64,000 bases of DNA from Diploptera punctata. Taxonomy: Eukaryota > Arthropoda > Insecta > Blattodea > Blaberidae. This document shows, piece after piece, positions 50,726 through 60,329 of this stretch. The stretch covers positions 1,488,001 through 1,552,000 of the forward strand of contig JASPKZ010003434.1 of assembly GCA_030220185.1 (NCBI GenBank), written 5' to 3'. Numbering within the stretch: position 1 is the first letter of the stretch; the number at the start of each line of letters is the position of its first letter. A model generated the notes under the pieces. That model was not told the origin of the DNA, ran no database searches, and saw only the letters and a program-made list of their open reading frames with translations. Position numbers and translations under genes: made by a program.

Positions 50726-51135
50726 GTGACATTTTTATTTAAATTTGTCACTTATATTAAAGGACAAATTAATATTTTAAGAGAAAATTTTTTGCCTAAA
50801 CCAAAATTTGAACCCAGGATCTCTGGATGTCCATTTCAGTGCTTTATCCATTAAGCTATCTAGGTTCCTAATTTAGACCAAAATTTTTCTCCTACTTACA
50901 CAATCCTGTACATTTAAAGTCGAGAACCCTTGTTCTACACACACATTCTAGCAGGTTCTTTTTCATGAAGAATTTTAGTGAGATTCTAACATTACTTTTA
51001 TAGCTATTATAGCTTCATTTTTTTATGCTTTTATTTTTCTTTTAACATTACTATTTTAGCTAGTAAAATATATATCTTTTTTATGTTTTTATTTAAACTT
51101 GTCACATATATTACAAGACTAATTAATATTTAAGA

Positions 51136-51894
51136 GAGAAATCCAATTGAGATTTCATAATGCCATAGCCAAACCTGCTCTACTATACGGAAGTGAATGC
51201 TGGACACTTCGAGCAAAAGATAAATCCCGCATTAATAGTTCACAAATGAGATTCCTCCGATCACTAACTGGAGTAACATTAAGGGATAGAATGAAAAGTG
51301 ATGAGATAAGGATGCAGTGGAATAGTAGGGAAATGGTTGAACATATACAAAATTGACGATTTTTATTATTAATTTAACACTTCTCATAGAAGGATAAATT
51401 ATATTTGAAGAGAAAAATTTATCCTTCTATGAGAAGTGTTAAATTAATAATAAAAATCGTCAATAGAAGCCCTACTGGCTATAAAGTAGTGTTAAATTCC
51501 CAATAAATGTCTTCTTAACTAAGAAGCTGCCATTTGCATAGATAGAAGCTATGGTTTCAAGCATTTGGCGCGAGGGAATTACAACATACATAAGAGAAAA
51601 ATTTGCGTCTAGATCGTAACTTGCCTCGGTAGCTCAGTTGGTAGAGCACTTGGCCCGGAAAGCCAAGGGTCCCGGTCTAGGCGAAAATTTTTCTCTTCAA
51701 ATATAATATACAAAATTATCAGATTGAATGGTTCCAACACGTCCAGAGAATGTCAAATTCCCGTTTACCACCTCAACCCTAACGGCAAAAGAAACCTCGG
51801 AAGACCCTTCAACCGATGGAAAGATCAGTTTTATAGTCGCAGAACGGGCATCATCACCCAATACTTCATTCGGAAGAAGAAGAAGAAGAAGGAG
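51136..51894 (+). pseudogene. RTE C-terminal fragment, itself split
   Basis: FHNAIAKPALLYGSECWTLR, INSSQMRFLRSLTGVT, then VEHIQN before the insert and YQIEWFQHVQRMSNSRLPP after it, ending in a (GAAGAA)n tail. The two halves rejoin in frame when the tRNA-like insert and one target repeat are removed. Confidence 0.8.
51354..51705. mobile_element. tRNA-like foldback retroposon, copy 8
   Basis: Begins GACGATTTTTATTATTAATT, has an inverted start (TCTCATAGAAGGATAAAT mirrored), the spacer (AGAAGCCCTACTGGC), a sense tRNA-like unit (GCCTCGGTAGCTCAGTTGG, then GCCAAGGGTCCCGG with the T arm deleted) and TTTTTCTCTTCAAATATA. Direct repeats ATATACAAAATT at 51343-51354 and 51706-51717. Confidence 0.8.
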
Positions 51895-51960
51895 AATTTT
51901 TTTGCCTAAACTGAGATTTGAATCTAGGATATCTTGATCTGTATTCCAGTGCTTTGCATC

Positions 51961-52264
51961 TTCTAAAATCGGTATGATCTTAGATCCCGCATTTCATTTT
52001 GAGTCTCATGAGGGCCAACCAGAGGAAGTTGACTCTAAAAAGAAAACCATATACGAGCCAAGAGTTGATTATTTTAAATATGAATACCATACCATTTACA
52101 TATTATAACTAAGGATACCAGAGGATTCTTAGCTCAATTTTGGAAATCCATAGCTTTGGATAAAGTATATCTTTCTAAAATTGCCATTCGAGAGTCAATT
52201 TGTATTTTATGGAACCACCTGTACAAAAGTAATCCTTTATAGGATTATTTATAATATTCATGTT
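51961..52264. other. Intron, nothing recognised
   Basis: AT-rich. Phrases such as CTCATGAGGGCCAACCAGAG suggest an old coding or retroelement remnant, not identifiable. Confidence 0.4.
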
Positions 52265-52705
52265 ATATATTTGAAGAGAAAAAAAATACGCTCAGACTGG
52301 GGTTTGAACCCAGGATCTTTGGTTTTCTATGCCAATGCTTTACCTGAGCACACCAATCTAAACACAAATTTTTCTCTTATACATTGTTAATTCCCGTGTA
52401 CCAAATGCTATGAACCATTGTTTCATCATGCAAATGGCAGCTTCTTTTTTAAGAAGACTTTTATTGGGAATTTAAACATTACTTTATAAAGCCAGTAGGG
52501 TTTCTTTCAATGTTCGTATTATTAATTTAATACCTCTCACTGAAGGATAAATTATATTTGAAGAGGAAAATATGCGCTCAGACTGGGGTTTGAACCCAGG
52601 ACCTCTGGCTTTCTATGTCGATGCTATATTCCAATCTAAACGTAAATTTTTCTCTTATACATTGTTAATTTCCGAGCTCCAAATGCTACGAACCATTGTT
52701 CAATC
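52265..52705 (-). mobile_element. tRNA-like retroposon, tandem copy 9
   Basis: Two antisense tRNA-like units in direct repeat (GGGTTTGAACCCAGGATC at 52300; GGGTTTGAACCCAGGACC at 52583) with the family spacer (AAATGGCAGCTTC, AAGAAGACTTTTATTGGG) between them. Confidence 0.7.
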
Positions 52706-52859
52706 ACACAAAATCATGTTATATTCCTAATAATTAACATATAAAGAAGTGAAAGTTAAATGAGTTTTTCTTCAGAACTGTCATTCTCGGTTTTGATAAC
52801 TATTTTTAGGAAATAAATATTTGTAAAACATTTTCAAAAATAACTTGTTTTATTTTCAG

Positions 52860-53024
52860 GCTGTGGGCAATCTTATTTATTATAATTACATCAATTCAGC
52901 TATTGTAGCTCCAGATGCATTTGATATCATAACTTTGAGACCAAATGAGTCACTTACCAATAATCAAAGGAAAAATCTTGCAAGCATTGCAAAGATTTTA
53001 CAGTTTGCAGCATCTAAGAAAGGG
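52860..53024 (+). CDS. IQGAP1: IQGAP exon 10 (GRD core)
   Basis: Acceptor TTTATTTTCAG, donor GTGAGTAT; 165 nt = 55 codons, phase 0. AVGNLIYYNYINSAIVAPDA then FDIITLRPNESLTNNQRKNL and ASIAKILQFAASKKG matches IQGAP1 IIGNLLYYRYMNPAIVAPDA, FDIIDLS, QRRNLGSIAKMLQHAASNK. The usual N-P-A of the RasGAP FLR-type motif is N-S-A here. Confidence 0.95.
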
Positions 53025-53571
53025 GTGAGTATTTTTAGTCACTTGTTTTTATTAAATCCAAATCTTGAATAAAATTTAACATTTTACATAAATATTTCTG
53101 ATCATGAAACTGAGCCAATCTCAGAAACATAAGTCAGAATAAAGCCGGATATTTACCCAGACATAATAATAATAAGGGTTATTTTATTTATGTAATATAT
53201 ATATTTTAATATTCAATGGAAATCAGCTGATATATTATTAGTATGAATATTGAGACTTTCATTGATAGCTGAATAGTTCATTGTTGAGAATAATTTTATG
53301 ATTCTAAGAATTTATGGAATCAGTTAAGAATTTGAATGTATCTTTGAAATATCAACTGACATTTGTAATTTAAAAGAGATTGGCTAACTCAGATATGAGT
53401 CAACCATTAGTACTCATAAGCCTGGTTATTTTCACCAATCAGATTTAAATGTCATAATTTGAAAGAAAGAATTTTGGGAGATATTTCCCAATCTACCCAA
53501 TCTAGAGTCTATTGGTATCACTCATGGAGGGAAGACCTACTAAGAAACGATCACCCATGATTTTGTGAAAA
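53025..53571. other. Intron, nothing recognised
   Basis: AT-rich intron without identifiable repeats. Confidence 0.6.
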
Positions 53572-53582
53572 ATACCTTAAAT

Positions 53583-53898
53583 CCCATACATCCATAGTAA
53601 TTCTGCCCGAAGGCAGGTCCTTCACTGCAATCATAGAATTTTCATGCTATTCTTGCAGCTTTACTAGGAATTGTAGGTGGGGTAGCTTCCCGTTGCTTTC
53701 TAACACCGTGAAGAATGATGATGATGGCCATATGATTTCGGGGACCATTTAGGCCTTAAAGTTTTCCTGACATTTGTCTTACAGGTGAGGAAAAACCCCG
53801 TTAAAAACCTCACCCAGAAAAACTGTCCCGACCGGGCATCGAACCTGGGCCCGCTGCGTGACAAGGTAGCATGCTACCTCGAGACCACAGCGGTGGAC
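53583..53898 (-). mobile_element. SINE-A, copy 4 (antisense)
   Basis: Perfect 11-bp repeats ATACCTTAAAT (53572-53582, 53899-53909). The minus strand: CCACCGCTGTGGTCTCGAGG head, GGTTCGATGCCCGG B box, CACCTGTAAGACAAATGTC, end TAATTCTGCCCGAAGGCAGG complement. Confidence 0.85.
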
Positions 53899-53909
53899 AT
53901 ACCTTAAAT

Positions 53910-54400
53910 ATTATATAATATAAAAAAGTGCTTCGTAGGACTCTGAGTGCAATTTAGCTTATATGCTGCTAATTTCAGTTAAAATATAAATAATTTTGGG
54001 TAATTTTAAATATGACTTAGTATTCAAAATGACAGTTTTAATAGTCGCTTATAACGGTCTTTCAAGTAATTGAAAAATGGAAAGTTATTCTACAAGTTTC
54101 ATTAATCGTCAAAGAAAATTATATTCATGAATAAGAATTCACATATTTTATTCCAAGTTTACAAGTGACTTTTGATTTAAGGTTAAAACCTATTTTTTAT
54201 ATTCCCTGTATTCCCCTGACCGGAGTTTCAAGCCATGGCAAGGTAGAAGTCGAACCCAAGACTTCCTACAACAAGGAACATCATAGTATATTGTACTTTA
54301 GAATTATTTTAAAATACAATAGAAGTAACATTAAGAGGTTTATTTAATAATCAATTTAATTATATGTCAGAAACTTGTAATGTGGCATTACAAAATATAA
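53910..54400. other. Intron, nothing certain
   Basis: AT-rich; GGCAAGGTAGAAGTCGAACC at 54237 may be an antisense B-box trace of a SINE. No ends found. Confidence 0.4.
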
Positions 54401-54600
54401 TACCTTCATCATTTAGGTAAAATTTAATCACTCACCTCACATTTTTCTTCTTGTTTTAATTTAAACTAGTTTCGGAACTTTAGATTTCAGTTCCATTGTT
54501 AGTATCTCCGCGACCGTTGTTCTGTTGTCTTAAAGAGCCACCTTTCGCTCCTTCTATTGGCAGACTGAAAAGCCTCGAAACCAGGTCATTCTCCCTGAAA
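54400..54600 (-). mobile_element. PLE tail with mutated delta-type hammerhead
   Basis: Minus-strand hammerhead at 54465-54512: CUAACAA (G5 and G8 both A), one U, stem II GGAACU/AGUUCC (6 perfect bp), GAA, stem III ACUAGU, then UUAAAU. Shares stem III with the copy at 15670. Two core changes suggest it is dead. Confidence 0.55.
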
Positions 54601-54789
54601 GCTAAGGAAAAAAAAAAAAAAGACACATTCTGGTTTAGCATTGTATGTAATATTGTAAACACTCAAAATATAATATTCAGCTTGAAAAGCTGCAAATGAT
54701 CCTGAAATCTTGTTTACTGGTACTGAAGAGTCTTACATATAAGATTTTGTGCCAAAACATATTAATTATATAATACCATGAGAGATAGA

Positions 54790-55035
54790 ACTGATGCTTT
54801 GAAATTACTTGTTAATTTCTTATCTTACCTCATAGTTTATGTTTTCATAAACACGGGAACTGCAGTTTTCAAGATGAACATCCCTCACATTTTCAATCGA
54901 TATTAATGACTACCGGATTTTCATTAGTATCTCCATCTATAATGTGGTGTTGATTTGATGAACTTTGAGATCAGGTCCTGTTCATCGGGAATTTCAAAAT
55001 TCATGGATCTAAATTTGTTCTTCTGAATGTGTATC
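54790..55035 (-). pseudogene. PLE tail, truncated by RTE copy 3
   Basis: CTTATCTTACCTCATAGTTT, GAACTGCAGTTTTCAAGATG and, on the minus strand, HIQKNKFRSMNFEIPDE codons at 55030-54985. The zeta-type hammerhead is decayed. RTE copy 3 begins at 55036. Confidence 0.6.
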
Positions 55036-55815
55036 TCAACATGCACACACTACTGAGTAACACTAAGAAATTGGGACTGGAAGTAAATATCAATAAAACT
55101 AAATATATGGTCACACATAAAAATACATTATATAATGGAAATGGACAGCTATGCAAATGAGGGAAATTTTGAGGAAGTGGCTGAATTCAAATACCTAGGA
55201 ACAATAATCACAAACAGGAATGAGATGCACAAGGTAATTAAACATAGGCTCAATTCTGGAAATGCATGTTATTATGCATTACAGAGACTCTTGACTTCCC
55301 AACTCCTTTCAAAAAACGTTAAACTGAAAATGTATAAAACTATTATTCTACCAGTTATATTATAAGGATGCGAAACATGGACTCTTACTTTAGGCAGGAA
55401 AGGAGATTACAAGTATTTGAGAATAAAGTTCTTAGGAAAATGTTTGGACCAAAGAGAGATGAACAGACAGGAGAATGGAGAAGACTGCATAACAGTGAAT
55501 TACATGGTCTTTATAGGAAGCCAGATATAATGAGAACAGTTAAGTCTCATAGACTGCGATGGGCAGGACATGTGGCATGAATGGGAATGAAAGACATGCA
55601 TGGAAGATTCTTGTAGGAAAACCAGAGGGAAAACGCCCAGTTGGTAGACCAAGATTGAGGTGGGAGAATAACATTAACTATGATTTGAGGGATGTAGATT
55701 ATACAGCGATGATTGGAAAACATTGACTCAGGATAGGGATATATGGAGAGCTATGTCTGTGCGGCCATGAACCTACGGGTTTGATAGTGCCAGTGAGTTA
55801 GTTAGTTAGAATGTA
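55036..55815 (+). pseudogene. RTE-type LINE, copy 3 (5'-truncated)
   Basis: HTLLSNTKKLGLEVNINKTK, FKYLGTIITNRNEMHK, VLRKMFGPKRDEQTG, SHRLRWAGHVA; frameshifts near 55150, 55365 and 55580. The 3' end is GTGCCAGTGAGTTAGTTAGT, the same ATAGTGCCAGTGAGTTAGTT end as copy 1, with an (AGTT)n tail. No YADD box. Confidence 0.85.
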
Positions 55816-56039
55816 CATAACTTATAAAAAATGGATTTTAATTAAATAGAGAACATAATTCTCTATAATATATAACTTATAAACTAGAAATAGAGTTATA
55901 TTTCAAAGAAGTTGAAATGTATGAGGTGAGTCTATTAAAATATGTTCTCCATTCATTATTAGAAATAGAGTCTTTATCAATTGATGAGTATAATAAATAG
56001 CAAATAGGAAATTTAATTAAAATCCATTTTTATAAGTTA

Positions 56040-56830
56040 TGTTTCAGGTTAAATTAATCTTGTAAACCGGTGACTGAGTGTGGAAAACTTTGTGCTGCCA
56101 TTAAGCTATAGTTGACATATTGGTCCCAATCAGACTCTCTTTTATTTACATAGTGACTTATAGTCTGATTAAGTCCATGATGAAATCATTAGATTTTTCC
56201 CTGGGACATAGGGTGGTAAGTTGTGGATGGAATCCTTTTATTCCCCAGCATCTTATTCATTTGTTTAAATAGATCTGACAAAAATTATGTCCCACTATCT
56301 GACATCAGAATTTTAGGGCACCCGAACCGCGTAAAGACATGGGTCATAAGTGCATGAGCCACGGTCTCTGCACCTTGCAAAGGTATTGGTATTGCATCTG
56401 GCCATCTAGTGAAATGGCAGATGAAAGTGAGAAGGTATTTGTTGCCTCGAGGTGTGATAGGATATGGCCCACATAAATTGATAGAAGTTATGTGAAACGG
56501 GGAAGAAGGCTCCGGCAAATCCCCGAGGGGTGCTGGTGCCAAATCTCCACGTTTTATTATGGTACACGATCTGCATTTCTTAATGTACTCTTTCACGTCT
56601 TTAGACATAGTTTCCCAGTAATTTTTCCCTTTTAGGAGGGCCAGGGTTCGATTCTCTCCCTGGTGACCAGATGTACAGCGCTACTACTGTCTACAGCCCT
56701 CTGCTTGACTTTAGGGCCTAACTCCTCAGTATATATATATATTCTTTTCCCTACTTTCAACTTTCCAAGTTAGTGTGCAACTCCAGCTTTCTCAGCCTGA
56801 GGCTACCTTTTTGTTCTTGATCTTTCCAGA
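56040..56830 (-). pseudogene. Gypsy-type integrase fragment, unrelated to the 28-kb element
   Basis: The minus-strand frame 56285-56608: VKEYIKKCRSCTIIKRGDLA (zinc-binding C..C), then INLCGPYPITPRGNKYLLTF, HFTRWPDAIPIPL, FTRFGCPKILMSDSGT, continuing after a stop with FLSDLFKQMNKMLGNKRI. The position of the first catalytic Asp reads INLCGP (Asn), so the integrase is inactive. No LTR seen beside it. Confidence 0.75.
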
Positions 56831-57147
56831 ACTAGATTGCCTAACAGTATATTGTTTTGATTGTGAGTATGAATCTGGTCCTATTATTGCCAAAGGGTAT
56901 ATTTTGTATACTGAGTACAAATATATGTGTTTTCCATAGTTCTCAATATAAATTAGTGACATACTTGTCAACATCCTGGTTATCAAAACCAACTCATGAA
57001 TATGACTTTTTAAATATTGAAAATTTTACCATAATATTTATTATTTTTTATTAGGTTTTTTTAGGTATCATGTATCCTTAATGACGTCATTACAAGGACT
57101 GATTAAATTATGACATTTATTCGGAATTACTGAATTTGTGTTTACAG

Positions 57148-57327
57148 TTTGGAGAGGAATCAAAACACCTCATGTGTCTGAATCCTTTCATCATCGAGTG
57201 TCATGAGACAATGAAATCATTCTTCAGGAACTGTTGTGAGGTTGAAGAACTGGAAGAACACTTCAGTATGCATCAGTATACAGAAGCAACATTAATTTCA
57301 AGACCACTTATGTATATCAGTCTTCAG
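57148..57327 (+). CDS. IQGAP1: IQGAP exon 11 (GRD end)
   Basis: Acceptor TGTTTACAG, donor GTATAGGA; 180 nt = 60 codons, phase 0. FGEESKHLMCLNPFIIECHE then TMKSFFRNCCEVEELEEHFS and MHQYTEATLISRPLMYISLQ matches IQGAP1 FLGDNAHLSIINEYLSQSYQ, FFQTACDVPELQDKFNVDEY, LTKPVIYISIGE. Confidence 0.94.
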
Positions 57328-57499
57328 GTATAGGAGCTTCTATCATTTGCTCTCATTCATCTTTGTTTGTAAATATCTTTCATGTCTGTTCTCAACTATG
57401 TCTCCTCTTTCCATAGTCTCTTTATCTTCCTCTTTTGAATGCTGTCTATAATACATTTTGATTATATTTGTTCCATGATCCCAATTTAATTATTGTAAA

Positions 57500-58345
57500 T
57501 CAATGGTAAAGAGAAAAATTTTTCTGCCTGAACCAGGAATCGAACCCCGAACCTTTAGCTTTCCGTGCTAATGCTCTGTCCACTGAGCTAATTCAGGCTA
57601 CAGTCCCATCCAAGCAGAAATCCTTCCTTTACCTTACTCTACTGGTCCCACATTCAATTGCAATGAATCATCAAAAATTTTTCTCTTTACCATTGATTTA
57701 CAATAATTAAATTGTGTTCATTAGTTTACCTATTTCTATCATAGTAATAGCTTTAGCTTCTCAATATTAATTTAATAAATAATGCTATAGCTGTGTGGAG
57801 TCCCTTCATGTCTTCTTCAGGTAGAAGCCATTCATTGTGCATTTGTGAATGATGTAAAGTAAAGTGATCCCACAACAGGCCCGGAGGCCCTTGGGGTAGT
57901 AGGAGGTTAAGGCTCCCACTTTTTCTAGACAATCGGCACTTTATATCAGCCGGGTTGTCAGCCGTGTGTGACGGCCGCCTTTACCCCCAGAACAGAGTCT
58001 GGTACTCATTTCTGTTAGAGGCTGAGTCGACCCCAGGGCCATAGTGCTGCCAGAGGTTTTGGGTCAGTTTAAAAATCCTGACCCCAATGGGACTTGAACC
58101 CTCGAACCTCCGGCTTGTAGCTCAGTGCCTTAACCACTACGCTACGGCGTGCCCTTTGTGAATGATGATTCATTGCAATTGAATGAGGGACCAGTAGAGT
58201 AAGGTAAAGGAAGGATTTCTGCTTGGATGGGAATGAAGCCTGGATTAGCTCAGTGGTCTGAGCATTAGCACGGAAAGCTAAAGGTTCAGGGTTCGATTCC
58301 CGGTTCAGGCAGAAAAATTTTTCTCTTTACCATTGATTTACAATA
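57500..58345. mobile_element. tRNA-like foldback, second family, split by SINE-B
   Basis: An antisense tRNA-like unit (57530-57600: GGAATCGAACCCCGAACC, GAGCTAATTCAGGC) is mirrored by a sense unit at 58239-58311 (GCCTGGATTAGCTCAGTGG, GGGTTCGATTCCCGG). Outer ends are AATTATTGTAAATCAATGGT and its complement, plus GAGAAAAATTTTTC. A third of the way through lie a partial repeat of its own end (57670) and SINE-B. If read as a class I tRNA, the loop is ACGGAAA (anticodon position GGA). Confidence 0.7.
57855..58154 (+). mobile_element. SINE-B, copy 3
   Basis: Perfect 13-bp repeats TTTGTGAATGATG (57842-57854, 58155-58167). Nearly identical to copy 1, so both are young. Nested in the tRNA-like foldback. 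Confidence 0.88.
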
Positions 58346-58777
58346 ATTAATTGTCTTCATTAGTAATAGCTTTAGCTTCTCAATATTATTGAATTGTTCC
58401 ATGGTATTCATAGTTAAAATCTATGTGCTTTTATTACTTCCACTCTGTTGAAAAATTAAAGCTATGAGGAAAAATTGTAATTTATAGCATTAATCAGAGA
58501 AATCATTTTACATCTCACTTCGTAAAACTACGTGATTTTCACTATTTAGTATTATTACTTCCCATCATAATTTTTATTAAAAAAATTGTGATGTTGCTCT
58601 TCTGATTGTGTTATGTTTCTGATTTTATTTTTTTTTTATCAATGTCACAGATGGGAAATTGAGTATTTTTCATGGTGTTCCCAAAATATTGCAGAAATTG
58701 TGAAATTTTGAATTTTATGAGATGATATGTATGTTAATTTCATAGTTGGTGTTTAGGAAACAATTTGTATATTTCAG
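58346..58777. other. Intron, PLE-tail traces only
   Basis: TTTACATCTCACTTCGTAAA (58510) and ATTTTATGAGATGATATG (58714) look like the decayed arms of a PLE-derived hairpin. Nothing else. Confidence 0.4.
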
Positions 58778-58904
58778 GAAATCTGTGATACTCATGAACT
58801 ACTATTGAAATATCAGGACAATATTGCTCCTGAACCTACTGATCCGCTGCATGAATTACTAGAAGACCTGGGACCAGTTCCTTGTGTTGCCTCACTGCTA
58901 GGAG
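58778..58904 (+). CDS. IQGAP1: IQGAP exon 12 of window
   Basis: Acceptor TATATTTCAG, donor GTAAAATA; 127 nt, phase 0 to 1. EICDTHELLLKYQDNIAPEP then TDPLHELLEDLGPVPCVASL matches IQGAP1 EIINTHTLLLDHQDAIAPEH, NDPIHELLDDLGEVPTIESL. The next exon (towards RasGAP_C) is beyond the window. Confidence 0.94.
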
Positions 58905-59004
58905 GTAAAATAACATTTTGTTATGAGTAGGATTTGTTATCTCTATTGCACATATGAAATTTTGAAGTTGTCAAGGATTAGTTTAATAAAATTGTTTATT
59001 GACG

Positions 59005-59050
59005 ATTTTTTTATTATTAATTTAACACTTCTCATTGAAGGATAAATTAT
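59005..59050 (-). repeat. tRNA-like retroposon end fragment
   Basis: TGACGATTTTTTTATTATTA then ATTTAACACTTCTCATTG, the end module of the tRNA-like foldback family, with no tRNA part. From 59050 to about 59340 nothing is recognised. Confidence 0.6.
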
Positions 59051-59339
59051 TTTCCACATGGTCCAGTTAACCGATTCTGATGGGACTTAATATGCCTCAC
59101 TAATTCCTTTCCCTTTGGAAATTTGATTGATTTTTGAATTTGACTTATTCTTACATGTGCTATTTTCATACATTGGTCTGTATATGTGTCTAATAATTTT
59201 CATCATTACTTAAAATCCATATTTCAGAAGTTCAGTATCTGTGTGTTTCAGAATAAGTTACAAAATATCTTATTATGGTTTTATATAATTTAAACTTATA
59301 TGATTTAGTTAATATTCTTGATGCGATATAATTTACTGT

Positions 59340-59480
59340 TCATATAATAGGAGTAAAGAATTGATAATGATGCTTAACGTGTCGAAACCTTGGTCTTCAA
59401 GAAATGTACAAATATGAGGTGAGTTGCAAATATTCTCACTCCTATTATTTAAAATAAACTTCATAGTGTCACTTCCTTTA
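59340..59480. mobile_element. PLE-tail fragment with partial hammerhead
   Basis: CGTGTCGAAACCTTGGTCTT at 59379 keeps GAA, ACC-UU-GGU and the cleavage C, but the first core half is lost. It ends in AACTTCATAGTGTCACTTCC, the element end. Confidence 0.4.
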
Positions 59481-59502
59481 AATATTAAATTACTGTTTAT
59501 AT

Positions 59503-59884
59503 TAAATTTTTTTTTTTTTTGAAGAGAAAAATTTTCGCCTAGACCGGGACTCGAACCCGGGACCCTTGGCTTTCCGGGCCAAGTGCTCTACCAACTGAGC
59601 TACCGAGGCGAGTTACGATCTAGACGCAAATTTTTCTCTTATATACGTTGTAATTCCCTATCGCCAAATGCTTTTGAAACCATTGTTTCTATCTTTGCAA
59701 ATGGCGGCTTCTTAGTTAAGAAGACATTTATTGGAAATTTAACATTACTTTAAAAGCCAGTAAGGCCTCTAATGATGTTTTTATTATTAATTTAACATTA
59801 CTTTAAAAGCCAGTAGGCCTCTAATGATGTTTTATTATTAATTTAACATTTCTCAATGAAAGATAAATTAAATTTGAAGAGAAA
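59503..59884 (-). mobile_element. tRNA-like foldback retroposon family, copy 11
   Basis: A full antisense tRNA-like unit (CGGGACTCGAACCCGGGACC, then GAGCTACCGAGGCGAG) and the spacer, followed by a duplicated segment AATTTAACATTACTTTAAAA. Perfect 16-bp repeats AAATTACTGTTTATAT flank it (59487-59502, 59885-59900). Confidence 0.82.
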
Positions 59885-60014
59885 ATTACTGTTTATATAT
59901 TGAATTCGAGAAAACTTTTTACATCTCACCTCACAAAACTCTTTGATTTTCCTCAAGACTGGTTCTGGAGTCATTCCTCTTATTCTCAGTTAAAACTCCA
60001 ACTATTGAATTTCT

Positions 60015-60250
60015 TCATAGTTAAATATGGGAAATAACATTATGAGGTTCTTAATTCGTAAATTAATGAGTCATTTTTTACATCTTACCTCATATTTCAT
60101 GTTTCTTTAAACACGGGAACTAGTTTCTCTTATTTTCGGTAGTCATAATGTCGGTTGAAAATGAGAGAAATGGTTCTCTTGAAAACTAGTTCCCGTGTTT
60201 AAAGAAACATGAAATATGAGGTAAGATGTAAAAAATGACTCATTAATTAT
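60015..60250. mobile_element. Non-coding hammerhead foldback
   Basis: The arm AATTAATGAGTCATTTTTTA... to GGGAACTAGTTT (60061-60127) is mirrored by AAACTAGTTCCC... to TAATTAATGAG-complement (60183-60249). The left end is GGGAAATAACATTATGAGGT. Only a ribozyme lies between the arms. Confidence 0.75.
60152..60195 (+). ncRNA. Hammerhead ribozyme, zeta type (U3-A8 core), complete
   Basis: Stem I CGG/CCG (3 bp); core UUGAAAA (60155-60161), one U, stem II GAGAGAA/UUCUCUU (7 bp) with loop AUGG, GAA (60181-60183), stem III AACUAGUU (loopless palindrome), cleavage residue C (60192). C3 and G8 are replaced by U and A together. Confidence 0.7.
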
Positions 60251-60329
60251 TGAAATTCTGCCATTATCATCGACTTCCAAACTGCCATCTTGTGTTGATT
60301 TTTTGAACTTTGAGATTAATTTTCATTAA

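Larger units (their letters stand above)
50728..51960 (-). repeat. tRNA-like D repeat, split by RTE
   Basis: TGTGACATTTTTATTTAAAT and TTTTGCCTAAACCAAAATTT then GGATCTCTGGATG and TTAAGCTATCTAGG (50740-50870) recur to 51135, and again from 51895 (TTTTTGCCTAAACTGAGATT). An RTE fragment occupies 51136-51894. Confidence 0.6.
2136..58904 (+). other. IQGAP1: IQGAP gene, internal 12-exon portion
   Basis: Twelve exons join in frame (phases 0,0,0,0,0,2,0,2,0,0,0,1) into about 640 codons that follow the IQGAP order: WW-like segment, IQ motifs, linker, GRD. IQGAPs are cytoplasmic scaffolds that bind actin, calmodulin and GTP-bound Cdc42/Rac; their GRD is not an active RasGAP. The N-terminal CH domain lies upstream of this window and the RasGAP_C domain downstream. 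Introns are 5438, 3955, 5101, 2947, 2225, 4577, 20185, 197, 4650, 4123 and 1450 bp, mostly filled by transposons. The exons are free of stops, so the gene looks intact here. Symbol given by family recognition; the exact paralogue is not testable here. Confidence 0.93.
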
